Source: an uncultured Faecalicatena sp.
GTDB taxonomy: Bacteria; Bacillota; Clostridia; Lachnospirales; Lachnospiraceae
DNA length: 64,000 nucleotides
Assembly (NCBI GenBank): GCA_902489075.1
Contig: CABTYO010000001.1
Location: forward strand, 160,991-224,990
Direction of reading: 5' to 3'
Every line of letters begins with the position of its first letter. The stretch's first letter is position 1. A program made the translations under genes and the position numbers. This document shows positions 8,578 through 17,186 of this stretch, in pieces. The notes beneath the pieces were generated by a model. The model made no database searches and had not been told where the DNA came from. It saw only the letters and a program-made list of their open reading frames with translations.

Positions 8578-9843
8578 TTATCTGGCTCCTTTCAACTGTG
8601 TCTTAGGTATCTGGATAGAAAAGACTGTTTCGCCGGGGTGGGAGGATACGGATATCTGTCCGTTCCACTGGTTTTTAATGATATCCTGAACAAGATTCAG
8701 CCCAAGTCCCCGATTGATCTCCCCGGTATCATAGTTGATTTTGGTAGAAAACCCAGGATGAAAAATCTCTTCCAAATCTTCGGAAGGGATACCCGGACCA
8801 TCATCTGCTACTGTGAACAGCAAGTCAGAATCGCTGGAGCGCTGTGTGATTTTCACATGGACAGTCTCGTTTTTGGAGGCCTCCATAGCGTTGGTGAGCA
8901 GATTGCGGAAAATGGACATCAGAAAATAATGGTCTTCTGTGTAAAGATTCTCCTCCAGTGACAGCTCAAGCGCGAGGGTGCGCCCGCCCGGTGTGGAGGC
9001 AGAATTCAGGCTGTTTTCCAATACGGAGAAAATGTCTTTGAGGCGCATCCCTTCATCATTGAGATTCAAATCAAGGGCTTCAGACAGACCGCGCAGAATC
9101 AGCACATATTCCTTTTTGATCTCGTGGATATCCTTTGCCACGGACAGTGCCTGCCGGGATAATTCACTGTCAGGCTGGGTTTCCTGCATCTGCTGGTACA
9201 GATGGTAGGACGTGTTCATGGTCTCCTCGATCAGCCGTGTGTTCTTCTTCATCCACAGGACTTCTCCGTTGAGCTTCGAAATTAAAAGAAGCAGACGCTG
9301 GTAACGCTGGGCATGTTCCCGGCGTAAAAGGATGAACTTGTAATAACGCAGCACCAGATAGATCACCCAGATAGAAACGGTACGTAAAAACGCTACCAGA
9401 AGGATACTGAGCTGGCTCTTAGCAGTAAACGCAGCTGTCCCCAGACGCAGTGTCAGTTGTGCAAGGTTCGATACATAATCAAAAATAAAAAATGCTGCGA
9501 TATGAAAATGTCCCCAGTCGTAATCATGCTTCCGGCAGTACAGATAGAACAGGATTCCGTAAGCAAGATAAAAGACCATCTCGGGAAACATATCTGTCAC
9601 GGCACTTCCGATCGTTCCCTGCCGGAACCAGTACACAGCGATACGGGACAGATAGACTCCGGGGGCTGCCAGTAAAGTAACCAAAATGACGGGATATCTC
9701 CCGTTGAGCAGCAGAAAAATGGAAAACATGATAATCCCGGTGGAAATCTTAAAGTTGCTGATAAAAAGATTCATATTGATCTGTGCTGCCAGTACGATTA
9801 TGACTCCGTACAGCACGACCTGGGAACAGCGCTTTTTCTGCAT
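8578..9843 (-). CDS. Membrane sensor histidine kinase, GlnK-like
   Basis: This sensor kinase partners the downstream regulator. The first ~165 residues contain about six hydrophobic helices with little extracellular loop. A coiled-coil linker follows, then the phospho-acceptor region (AKDIHEIKKEY, His near 237) and a HATPase_c domain with N box NLLTNAMEAS, G1 DDGPGI, F box FHPGFSTK and G2 RGLGLNLV. This architecture is that of the GlnK/DctS-like or Spo0B-type kinases with membrane-embedded sensing. AAAGGAG stands eight or nine bases before ATG 9843. It is the first gene of a two-gene operon. The stimulus cannot be read from the sequence. Confidence 0.82.
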   Translation of the reverse strand: MQKKRCSQVVLYGVIIVLAAQINMNLFISNFKISTGIIMFSIFLLLNGRYPVILVTLLAAPGVYLSRIAVYWFRQGTIGSAVTDMFPEMVFYLAYGILFYLYCRKHDYDWGHFHIAAFFIFDYVSNLAQLTLRLGTAAFTAKSQLSILLVAFLRTVSIWVIYLVLRYYKFILLRREHAQRYQRLLLLISKLNGEVLWMKKNTRLIEETMNTSYHLYQQMQETQPDSELSRQALSVAKDIHEIKKEYVLILRGLSEALDLNLNDEGMRLKDIFSVLENSLNSASTPGGRTLALELSLEENLYTEDHYFLMSIFRNLLTNAMEASKNETVHVKITQRSSDSDLLFTVADDGPGIPSEDLEEIFHPGFSTKINYDTGEINRGLGLNLVQDIIKNQWNGQISVSSHPGETVFSIQIPKTQLKGAR

Positions 9844-10180
9844 TGTAATGTCTCCTTTCTGCGATGGTCAGCAGGGCTGCCAAAGGTACGCAGGATCGAA
9901 ATTATGTTATCATTTTAACATGAAAGGGGGGCAGGGACAAGTATGATTCATTTGAGAAATCTATATTTATATAGGAAATACCGATTGGAATAGAATGAAA
10001 ATTAATGATAAAAAGCTCCGAATGAAAAGACTCTTCATATTTAGAGTGGTATAATACCGTGTAATCTGATAAAATAAGCGAAAGGATTTCGCATAGAAGT
10101 AATTAACTTCATCAAGTGGGGAGCGGAAGCTGATTTTGAATATCCGATTTGGATCGAATAGGAAGATAAGGAATAAAAAT
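9844..10180. other. Divergent intergenic region: promoters and small hairpins upstream of arsM
   Basis: No gene is visible in these 337 bases. TATAAT at 10050-10055, set in the small palindrome GGTATAATACC, is a plausible -10 box for the methyltransferase gene, though without a clear -35. Two small hairpins follow in the probable leader: GCGAAA-GGA-TTTCGC (10078-10092) and GAAGT-AATTA-ACTTC (10096-10110). I recognise no riboswitch and no ArsR-type operator. Confidence 0.4.
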
Positions 10181-10960
10181 ATGTCAGAATTACATCAAAA
10201 AGTACGAAAAAATTATAAACAAATATTAGAAAACCCGGAGCAGTCTATCATATCTGCCACACATTCGTCAGATATCATGTCTGCCAGCGTGGGATACTCT
10301 CCGGAGGATCTGGCACTCGTGCCGGAGGAGGCAAATCTTGGTCTTGGCTGTGGAAACCCGATACCTGCGGCTGCCCTTCAGGAACGGGAGATTGTAGTGG
10401 ATCTCGGAGCCGGACCGGGGCTGGACTGCTTTCTGGCTGGTGTGAAGGTCGGACGCCGAGGACGTGCAATCGGGGTCGACATGACACCGGAGATGGTGGA
10501 AACCGCCAGGAGAACAGCGAAGAAGCATAAAATAAGAAATGTAGAATTCCGTCTGGGTGAGATTGAATACCTGCCGGTAGCCAACGATTATGCAGATGTC
10601 TGCATATCCAACTGTGTGATTAATTTGTCGCTTAATAAAGGGCAGGTATATCGTGAGATTTATCGTGTTTTGAAGCCGGGCGGAAGGATATCCATCTGTG
10701 ATATCGTGATTATGCAGGAAATTCCACAGGAGATGAAAGCAGATGAAGCCATGCACTCCTGCTGAGTGAGTGGCGCTTCTTCGGTTGAAGAATTGGAAAA
10801 CATTGTGAAAAATGTGGGATTCACAGATGTACAGATTGTAACAAAGCCTGTCTCGAGGGAATACGAAGAGAGATGGGGACGTACACTCTCAGTAGGGGAG
10901 TATATTATGTCATCATCCCTGACTGCGAGAAAGCCGGAAAAGATTTGTGAATTTGATTGA
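10181..10960 (+). CDS. arsM: Arsenite S-adenosylmethyltransferase, probable selenoprotein (in-frame TGA at codon 195)
   Basis: This enzyme would methylate trivalent arsenic using S-adenosylmethionine. The SAM site (VVDLGAGPGLDCFLAG, about 71-86), GLGCGNP (about 54-60, bearing a conserved cysteine), VDMTPEMVETAR, EFRLGEIEYLPV and SNCVINLS are classic ArsM motifs. The frame meets TGA at 10763-10765 and then continues without a shift to a natural end at 10960, giving 259 residues, the normal ArsM size. The TGA replaces the conserved cysteine of the motif usually reading C-(I/V)-x-G-A; here it is C-TGA-V-S-G-A. A short hairpin with a GG-starting loop follows at SECIS-like spacing. The TGA therefore most likely encodes selenocysteine; the alternative is a recent nonsense mutation. 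The start is ATG 10181, behind AAGGA; an upstream TTG at 10136 is less likely. It is followed by a CBM9-like gene. Confidence 0.8.
10766..10792 (+). promoter_or_regulatory. Candidate bacterial SECIS element after the arsM TGA
   Basis: Immediately 3' of the TGA, TTCTTC (10777-10782) and GAAGAA (10787-10792) form a perfect six-pair stem capped by GGTT. The loop begins 17 bases after the TGA and starts with G. Bacterial SECIS models require an apical loop about 16-37 bases downstream with a G in its first two positions, so the fit is good. The stem is short and A/U-rich, which lowers certainty. Confidence 0.6.
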
Positions 10961-11086
10961 AAATCACTGAATTATCTGATAAATTTAAACTATACATATT
11001 CGTTGTAATCTCATCATGATTTGGGCAATGGATGTATATAATATTTGGGGGAATGCTCCTAAACAGATTGGGAGGAGGCACAGTTT

Positions 11087-11707
11087 ATGGAACTGGAAGT
11101 TGCAATCATGAAGTCAAAAGAGGAGTTAACAACACTGAAACCATTCTATGTGGACAATGCGCTATGGGGGACGGAAAAATTTCCGAAGACATATGGTTAT
11201 CTCGGGTTCGTACCTGGGGATGGATTCTATCTGAAAATGATATGTGAAGAATCTGATCCGCTTAGGACGTACACCAATGCCAATGACCCTGTCTACAAAG
11301 ACAGTGCAATGGAGGCTTTCCTTATGTTCGAGCCGCCATCCGGCAGAGGCGCGAAAGAGAATTATCTGTCTCTTGAGGCCAATGCCAATGGTGCACTGCT
11401 GGCGGCATACGGGGAGATGAGGACATACCGTACATATCTGCTCGGTGAAGAGCATGAGGCGTTTGAATGTAAAGCACAGATAGAGGAAAATCAGTGGAGT
11501 ATAGATCTGCGGATTCCGATCTGGATTCTGGAGAAGATCTATGGACCGCTGGAACTGGGAGAGGGAAGCTACTTTACCTGCAATTTCTATAAGATATCCG
11601 AGACAGCAGAGATCGAACATTACGCTTCCTATTCGCCGATTCTGACAAGTATACCAAGTTTCCACCTGCCGGAGTTTTTCGCAGAGGCGGAGATCGTGAA
11701 TTTATAA
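11087..11707 (+). CDS. CBM9-like carbohydrate-binding domain protein
   Basis: The 206-residue product has no signal peptide or membrane segment. It resembles the family 9 carbohydrate-binding (DOMON-like beta-sandwich) proteins of gut Firmicutes, with the typical pattern of W/Y-rich strands: AMEAFLMFEPP (30% in), ENYLSLEANANGALLAAYGE, WSIDLRIPIWILEKIYG and FTCNFYKISE. Such stand-alone cytoplasmic-looking versions are widespread and poorly characterised. GGGAGGAGG precedes ATG 11087. It has its own leader of 126 bases after arsM, with TATAAT near 11037, so it is probably transcribed separately. A strong terminator follows about 110 bases later. The function is unknown beyond possible sugar binding. 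Confidence 0.65.
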   Translation: MELEVAIMKSKEELTTLKPFYVDNALWGTEKFPKTYGYLGFVPGDGFYLKMICEESDPLRTYTNANDPVYKDSAMEAFLMFEPPSGRGAKENYLSLEANANGALLAAYGEMRTYRTYLLGEEHEAFECKAQIEENQWSIDLRIPIWILEKIYGPLELGEGSYFTCNFYKISETAEIEHYASYSPILTSIPSFHLPEFFAEAEIVNL

Positions 11708-11817
11708 TGATGGGATATTAATGAAGAAAAGTGATACTTTTAGAAAACTGAGTGGAATGTCAGAAGTGACACCTGTGTTGTCTAAAGTGAAAGCGTTGTG
11801 CTAAGCGGAAATAGTGG

Positions 11818-11865
11818 AAACGCACAAAATCAAACAGAATTGACTGGATTTTGTGCGTTTTCACT
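11818..11865 (+). terminator. Terminator downstream of the CBM9-like gene
   Basis: A perfect 14-pair stem, AAACGCACAAAATC (11818-11831) with GATTTTGTGCGTTT (11847-11860), carries Ts after the right arm. The left flank is AT-rich too, so it may act in both directions. Confidence 0.85.
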
Positions 11866-11900
11866 AACTGCGTTAAATGTAACTAACTGTCTAAGGTGCT

Positions 11901-12050
11901 CTATTCATCATAGAGATGTAATTTTTTATAGATTTTATCTTTGTCGTAATCTAGTGCTGAAAGTTCTGCTGCATCATAAATTGGCTGAATTGTCTGAATG
12001 TCTTCTTCGAGTTCATCCGCAATAATTTGAGCAGATTTTCCTTTTCTCAT
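11901..12050 (-). pseudogene. Short remnant ORF (49 codons), possibly the tail of an Rpn/PD-(D/E)XK transposase-like gene
   Basis: On the minus strand an ATG at 12050 opens 49 codons (MRKGKSAQIIADELEEDIQ at the N terminus) ending at 11901. The pattern, an MxxGKS helix then I-A-x-x-L-E-E-D-x-x-x-I and a D-Y-D ending, resembles the C-terminal tail of Rpn-family (PDDEXK transposase-like) proteins in Lachnospiraceae. No nuclease domain or convincing ribosome site lies upstream, and an in-frame stop lies six codons before the ATG. It sits alone between two transcription units. I treat it as a decayed fragment; a genuine small protein is the alternative. Confidence 0.35.
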
Positions 12051-12097
12051 CTTTTTTATATTGCTTTATAAATCCTTTATCCTGCCCCGTCAGGCAG

Positions 12098-12126
12098 TTC
12101 CTAATTTCCAAAATCTCTGCTATAAT
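12098..12126 (+). promoter_or_regulatory. Likely promoter of the YesN/YesM operon
   Basis: An extended -10 box, TGC-TATAAT (12118-12126), has a weak -35 (TTCCTA) 17 bases upstream. The 5' leader to ATG 12201 is about 65 bases. Confidence 0.5.
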
Positions 12127-12200
12127 GAATTATTATAATTGCTTACACAATGTATCTGATAATTCAGATGACATAATTTTACGGGAGGGGGTTCAGTAGT

Positions 12201-13793
12201 ATGGAACTGCTCATATTATATTTAGTAGATGATGAACCGATTATTTTAAAAGGGCTTTTGGAGACGTATGACTGGGAGCGGATGGGCTTCGAGGTGGTCG
12301 GCTGGGCGCGTGACGGGGAAGATGCGCTGAGAGACATTCCAGTAAAGGACCCGGATGTGGTGCTGACGGATGTGCGGATGAAGAAAATGGACGGACTTGC
12401 GCTGATCGAGAAGGTGAAAGAGCTGGATATGAAGACGAATTTCGTCGTGATCAGTGCGTACCGGGATTTTGAATATGCGCAGAAGGCATGTCAGAATGGT
12501 GCGCTTTCTTATCTGGTCAAGCCGATCGATGATGAGGAACTGGAACGTACGATGTCCGAGATCTATGAGATGTGTACGGAGAAAAAGTTTAAAGAGAAGA
12601 ATTATTCGCTCTGGGAGAAGGTGCTTCTGGAGGATAAGGATAATTTCCTGAACCAGATGGTCGGCAAGTATCTGGATGATGCCATGGAAGTGCAGGAGCT
12701 TGCGGAGTTTTTCGTGAGCCTTTCCAGGGAAGAGGAGATGGGCCACATGTTTGCCGTGATCACGGCGGGAATAGATATTGCACAGCGTGTTGTGAACCAG
12801 AAGGAATTTGACATGAAGCAATATGTTCTGGATACGAGCCTTTATAAGAAATTAAAGGAAAAGTATCAGGTCTGGACGAAGAAGACACAGGAGGATGCAG
12901 CCAGTTATATTGTGGATCTGGGAGTAAGTGGCAGAGTGGAGCCGCTGAAAATCATCCTGACTGATCTTCGCACGGAACTGAAAGGGGATATGATCTCCAC
13001 GCTTTCTAACAGTGAGAAAGGGCTTGAGGGGCTTAAAGATGCCTATGTGCAGTCCCTGCATCTGTTTGAAGTAGCGGCAGAGGCAGGAGCCGGGCTTCTT
13101 TCTATGGAAGGAAAGGCACCTTTAAAGACGAAGAATCAGTATTCCCTGGACGTGGAGACACAGATTTTAGGGTCTCTGCGTAAGAATGATGCCGGGCAGA
13201 TGAAAAAGGCTTATGAGAAGTTTGTCTATATTCTGCCTGAGGAGGAAGACTCTGTCCGGGTGTATCTGCGCAGGCTTGCCGTCCGGGTGGAGTTTTCAAT
13301 AGAAGATTCTTATGGACTGACAGCGGAAATGAAGCAGAGTTTCCGTAATTTCTATGATGCGGTGGATACGGTGATGCCGCCAAAAGGCGTGAATATTTTA
13401 TATCAGTTGTTTCTACATATCATAGAATTGCGCGGCAGTATGGAAGAAAGCACGAGTGAGCAGTATTTCCAGGATTATATCCCAGTGGCGCTGGAGTTTA
13501 TCCGGGAAAACATCCAGGATGAGAATCTGTCCATCGGCAGCGTGTCGGAGCATGTTTACCTGAACCCGGTCTATTTCGGAAGGATTTTCAAGAATGTGAT
13601 GAAGATGTCCTTCAAACGTTATGTACAGAATCTGCGGATGGAAAAGGCCAAGGAGATGCTTTTGGAGGATCAGGAGAGTATTGCGAATATCTGTGTGCAG
13701 GTGGGAATTCCGAACCCTTCATATTTTTCACAGGTGTTCAAGCAGTATACGGGAATTCTTCCCAGTGAGTATAAAAGGAGCCTGGAAACATGA
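12201..13793 (+). CDS. YesN-type response regulator with AraC DNA-binding domain
   Basis: This cytoplasmic transcription regulator is paired with the overlapping kinase. Residues 1-125 are a receiver domain with D57 in VLTDVRMKKMDG as phosphorylation site and K107 in YLVKPIDD. Residues 140-420 are the variable middle part of YesN proteins. The last ~100 residues form two helix-turn-helix units of the AraC family (LSIGSVSEHVYLNPVYFGRI, and SIANICVQVGIPNPSYFSQV). The RBS GGAGGGGG precedes ATG 12201 by about ten bases. The operon order (regulator, kinase, solute-binding lipoprotein) followed by a MalEFG importer and glucan enzymes suggests control of maltodextrin uptake; this is inferred from context only. 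Confidence 0.88.
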   Translation: MELLILYLVDDEPIILKGLLETYDWERMGFEVVGWARDGEDALRDIPVKDPDVVLTDVRMKKMDGLALIEKVKELDMKTNFVVISAYRDFEYAQKACQNGALSYLVKPIDDEELERTMSEIYEMCTEKKFKEKNYSLWEKVLLEDKDNFLNQMVGKYLDDAMEVQELAEFFVSLSREEEMGHMFAVITAGIDIAQRVVNQKEFDMKQYVLDTSLYKKLKEKYQVWTKKTQEDAASYIVDLGVSGRVEPLKIILTDLRTELKGDMISTLSNSEKGLEGLKDAYVQSLHLFEVAAEAGAGLLSMEGKAPLKTKNQYSLDVETQILGSLRKNDAGQMKKAYEKFVYILPEEEDSVRVYLRRLAVRVEFSIEDSYGLTAEMKQSFRNFYDAVDTVMPPKGVNILYQLFLHIIELRGSMEESTSEQYFQDYIPVALEFIRENIQDENLSIGSVSEHVYLNPVYFGRIFKNVMKMSFKRYVQNLRMEKAKEMLLEDQESIANICVQVGIPNPSYFSQVFKQYTGILPSEYKRSLET

Positions 13794-15661
13794 GAAAAGG
13801 CAGATACAGGAAATATTTCTTTGGAATCAAAAAGAAAGCCGTTTTTTCAATGTCCGTTATATTCGGAATCATCTTTTTCCTGACCTATCTGGGGATCGAC
13901 AAGGTGGTGAAGGAAAATACAAAAGAGTTCCTGACGGAGCAGTATTCCTATCTGAACGATAAGGTCCTGGGGGCATTCGGAAGTCTTTATGAGGACCTGA
14001 ATTCACTGACGGCGGATTTTATTACGAATGATTATGTGCAGAAAACGCTGACGAACCAGCCAATTACTCCGGCGGACAGGGACATGCTTGAGAAGACGTT
14101 GTCCTACTATAATAAGAGTTTTCTGGATTCTTATCTTGTGATTGATAATAAAGGGAATCTCTATTCGCAGAAGGACGTTCAGCTGGATATGGAAAAGTTT
14201 AAAAGGAGTACGATTTATAAGAGTCTGGGCGATGACTATTCGAAGACGAAGATTCTCTGGACAAGGGATGTGATTTTCGGGACAAACGAGATGAGCTTCT
14301 TTGCAGTGCGCTATATTCATGAGATGAATTCGGTGCATGATGCTGGTGTTTTGATTCTGAAACTTAACGATCATGTGATGAATGCAGTGAGGGAGAGCGC
14401 TGAAAATGAAGAGCTGGCTTATTTTATTGTGAATCCGAACCAGGAAGTCTGCTTTAAGAAGCTGCCTGACAGTATGGGGGAAAACTGGCAGCAGGAGCTG
14501 GAAGAGGTCTTTGCCGAAGAGTATGAGGAAAATGATGGCGGGCAGTCAGAGAACGGCCGGACAGATGCATATCGGGATGATCTGTATCAGCCGGGTACGC
14601 AGCAGGCGGATGCGGGGCAGCAGACAGAAGATAAGATCCTGATCTCCAATAACCTGAAAAATGGAATCTTGAGCGGAAAGACGGATGAGAAGACGCAGTT
14701 TACAGTGATTACCTACGCACCTGGGAGCATCACCAACCATATTATCCGGGAAATTCAGCTTGTCATGGGGCTGATCTTTGGATTCATGTTCGTGCTGACA
14801 GTCCTGGGAGTGGCGGCGTTTACCGACAGGCTGACTAAGCCAATCCAGTACTTAAGCTCCACAATGCGTGCATTCGATGACAGCAGACTGGACCAGAATA
14901 TTTCTATTGACACGAACACGGAGCTGGATTTTATCGGTCAGGCTTATAATAAGATGATCGCAAAGGTAAAAAGCCTGATGAATGATGTGATGCATAAGGA
15001 AAAGGAACTCAAGGACAGTGAGATGCAGACCATGCTTTATCAGATCCGCCCTCATTTTCTGTACAATACGCTGGACACGATCTATATGCTTGCCAGAATC
15101 CAGAAGGAAGAGACGATCATGAAGATGACACAGTCTCTGTCCAAGTTCCTTCGGATCAATTTAAGCAATGGCAGGGAGAGCATTGAAGTCAGCCAGGAGC
15201 TGGAACATGTGAGCGCTTATCTGGAGATCCAGAAGATCAGGAATGCGGATTTATTTCAGTATGAGATCGAGGCGGAGCCGGGGACAGAGAATTATCTGGT
15301 AACAAAGATGATCCTCCAGCCTATTGTGGAAAACAGTATCAAGCATGGATTCCGTGATATTTATTCGGATGGGATGATCTGGATCAGAGCGTATCAGGAA
15401 GAGGAATATCTCTGTTTTTCCGTTAAAAATAATGGAACGCCGATCAGTCGGGATGCACTGGTAAAATTAAATCAGATGGAACAGGTGTCCATGGATGAGG
15501 TGGATAAGCTGATTCAGAAACGCAAAGGCGGCTTTGGAATCTGCAATGTGGTGAAAAGACTGCGGCTGCGCTATAACGGGCAGATCCACTTCTACTATGA
15601 GGCGGAGGCCGATGGGACACGCTGTGTAATCAAGATTAAACTGGAGGAACTGGAACATTGA
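13790..15661 (+). CDS. YesM-type sensor histidine kinase
   Basis: This membrane kinase overlaps the regulator gene by four bases (ATGA). It has one transmembrane helix near residues 18-38, an extracellular sensor region of about 280 residues, a second helix near 320-342, a HAMP linker (LTKPIQYLSSTMRAFDD), the His_kinase domain with RPHFLYNTLDTIYML (phospho-acceptor His about 421), and a HATPase region (PIVENSIKHGF). The length of 623 residues is usual. The sensor region has an acidic, Gln-rich insertion near 245-285 that looks like a disordered loop. Coupling to the downstream lipoprotein gene suggests that a binding protein may present sugar to the sensor, but this is inference. Confidence 0.88.
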   Translation: MRKGRYRKYFFGIKKKAVFSMSVIFGIIFFLTYLGIDKVVKENTKEFLTEQYSYLNDKVLGAFGSLYEDLNSLTADFITNDYVQKTLTNQPITPADRDMLEKTLSYYNKSFLDSYLVIDNKGNLYSQKDVQLDMEKFKRSTIYKSLGDDYSKTKILWTRDVIFGTNEMSFFAVRYIHEMNSVHDAGVLILKLNDHVMNAVRESAENEELAYFIVNPNQEVCFKKLPDSMGENWQQELEEVFAEEYEENDGGQSENGRTDAYRDDLYQPGTQQADAGQQTEDKILISNNLKNGILSGKTDEKTQFTVITYAPGSITNHIIREIQLVMGLIFGFMFVLTVLGVAAFTDRLTKPIQYLSSTMRAFDDSRLDQNISIDTNTELDFIGQAYNKMIAKVKSLMNDVMHKEKELKDSEMQTMLYQIRPHFLYNTLDTIYMLARIQKEETIMKMTQSLSKFLRINLSNGRESIEVSQELEHVSAYLEIQKIRNADLFQYEIEAEPGTENYLVTKMILQPIVENSIKHGFRDIYSDGMIWIRAYQEEEYLCFSVKNNGTPISRDALVKLNQMEQVSMDEVDKLIQKRKGGFGICNVVKRLRLRYNGQIHFYYEAEADGTRCVIKIKLEELEH

Positions 15662-16938
15662 GGATCAGAAAGAGCATCATTATTTTATCCGGTATGGTTT
15701 TCATGCTGACATATTTGTTATCAGGCTGTAGTAAGCCCTTAGAAAAGCAGGAAACAGAAAAGAAAGAAGTCACCTCAATTCCCGTGACATTTCTGATTAA
15801 CCCTGCTACAAATTTGAGTGAGAACCAGGAGCTCGTGTCTGGATTTAACAAGCAGTATCAAGGAACATACGAGGTGGACGTTGAGTGGCTGACAGAAAGC
15901 ACGAGCGGCTACCGGGAAAATTTAAAGAAATGGAATGTCCTGGATGAAATGCCGGTTCTTATCACAGATGCCGGATTCGATTATGATTTTTACAGGCTTT
16001 TGATTGAAAATAAAAGACTTGTGAACCTGAGACCCTACATGGATGCCATCCCTGAGTGGAAGGCAGCGATCAAACCGGAGATACTCAAGGAATGTACGGA
16101 AGACTCCGGGGATATCTACCTGGCGCCGCTGGGGAACGAGATCAAGTCTTACGCCGGAATTATTTATAATAAGGAGCTTCTAAGGCAGGCAGGGTATGAG
16201 ACATTCCCTCAGACCTGGGAGGAGTTCTGGAAGTGTCTTGACACTCTGAAAGGGCAGGGGATAACGCCCTTATCCCTGCATGGTTCCGGCAGTTACTGGG
16301 TGTCCATGCTTTTTGCGACCAGTTATATTTACGGTACGGCTGACGGCAGGGAGTTTTTAAATCAGGACTTTCCAGAAAGTTATCAGAATCCGGTGATGGA
16401 GGATCTGATGACAATGCTGGACCGAATGTACGATTATACCTTCGAGGATGCAGTGGAAATCGATTATGATGAAGCAGAAGAACGTTTTACTGACGGAAAA
16501 GCTGCAATTTTTGCGAATGGATACTGGATGATTGAAGAATTACCGGATAAAGTGAAGGAAAACTTGCAGTTTGTTCCATTCCCAGGGAATATTTTAATGA
16601 GTTCTCCGCGGATGAGTGCCTGGGCGATGACCGTGGGATATGATGCTAAGGTGACGGATGGTGCTGCAAAACTTCTGGCTTTCCGTGTACAGCAGGATCT
16701 GGAAAATACACAAAGGCTGATGAATCAGGAGGATTTAAGCCCACTGGAGGATTCCTACATCGATGCGGTTAAGAAGAATGTGACCGTTATGCCAAATTAT
16801 CAGATGAAATGGGAGCAGGAGATACAGAACGATTTTCTAACGGAAAATCTGCCGGGATATCTCGACGGGGAGATGAGTTCAGACGAACTGCTTAAGAGGA
16901 TGGATGAAAGACTGGAGGAGATTCGAAAGAAAAAATAA
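15658..16938 (+). CDS. Extracellular solute-binding lipoprotein linked to the YesMN system
   Basis: This is a family 1 sugar-binding lipoprotein of 426 residues. A TTG start at 15658 overlaps the kinase stop codon (TTGA). It is supported by GGAGG ten bases upstream and by the positively charged signal peptide that it creates, ending in lipobox LLSGC with Cys24; the next ATG would remove the charged start. The mature part shows the SBP_bac pattern (YAGIIYNKELLRQAGYETFP, followed by TWEEFWKCLDTLKGQGITPL). It sits in an operon with a kinase and regulator and not with permeases, so it may serve as a co-sensor or as an alternative receptor for the downstream importer. The ligand is probably an oligosaccharide, by context. 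Confidence 0.82.
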   Translation: MRIRKSIIILSGMVFMLTYLLSGCSKPLEKQETEKKEVTSIPVTFLINPATNLSENQELVSGFNKQYQGTYEVDVEWLTESTSGYRENLKKWNVLDEMPVLITDAGFDYDFYRLLIENKRLVNLRPYMDAIPEWKAAIKPEILKECTEDSGDIYLAPLGNEIKSYAGIIYNKELLRQAGYETFPQTWEEFWKCLDTLKGQGITPLSLHGSGSYWVSMLFATSYIYGTADGREFLNQDFPESYQNPVMEDLMTMLDRMYDYTFEDAVEIDYDEAEERFTDGKAAIFANGYWMIEELPDKVKENLQFVPFPGNILMSSPRMSAWAMTVGYDAKVTDGAAKLLAFRVQQDLENTQRLMNQEDLSPLEDSYIDAVKKNVTVMPNYQMKWEQEIQNDFLTENLPGYLDGEMSSDELLKRMDERLEEIRKKK

Positions 16939-16968
16939 GTTACATTTTATACCCCATAAGTTTACCGT

Positions 16969-16997
16969 ACATCGCAGGAGTGATCATCCTGCGATGT
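16969..16997 (+). terminator. Hairpin after the YesN/YesM/lipoprotein operon
   Basis: The perfect stem ACATCGCAGGA (16969-16979) / TCCTGCGATGT (16987-16997) is followed by a modest T-rich tail, so termination is likely but perhaps leaky. Confidence 0.65.
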
Positions 16998-17128
16998 ATT
17001 CATTTACAGGCGAAAAATCACAATTTCAAATCAGTTTCATATCTTATCATAAAAATTTCTAAACATCTCTCGTGTTTAAAAATTGATATTCAAGGTTTAT
17101 TTATTTGTATATCTTCATTTTCTCCCGA

Positions 17129-17137
17129 TGCTATAAT
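17129..17137 (+). promoter_or_regulatory. Extended -10 promoter of the maltodextrin importer operon
   Basis: TGC-TATAAT lies about 50 bases upstream of the malE-like start, with no good -35 box, which suggests activator dependence. The upstream regulator is a natural candidate. Confidence 0.55.
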
Positions 17138-17186
17138 TCAGGACAGTTAAACAAGTAACAACTAAGGAAAGGAAAAGGAGAAGAAA

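Noticed and set aside
10136..10180. TTG start upstream of ArsM adding 15 residues
   Set aside because: ATG 10181 has an AAGGA site at good distance, and family N termini begin near it.
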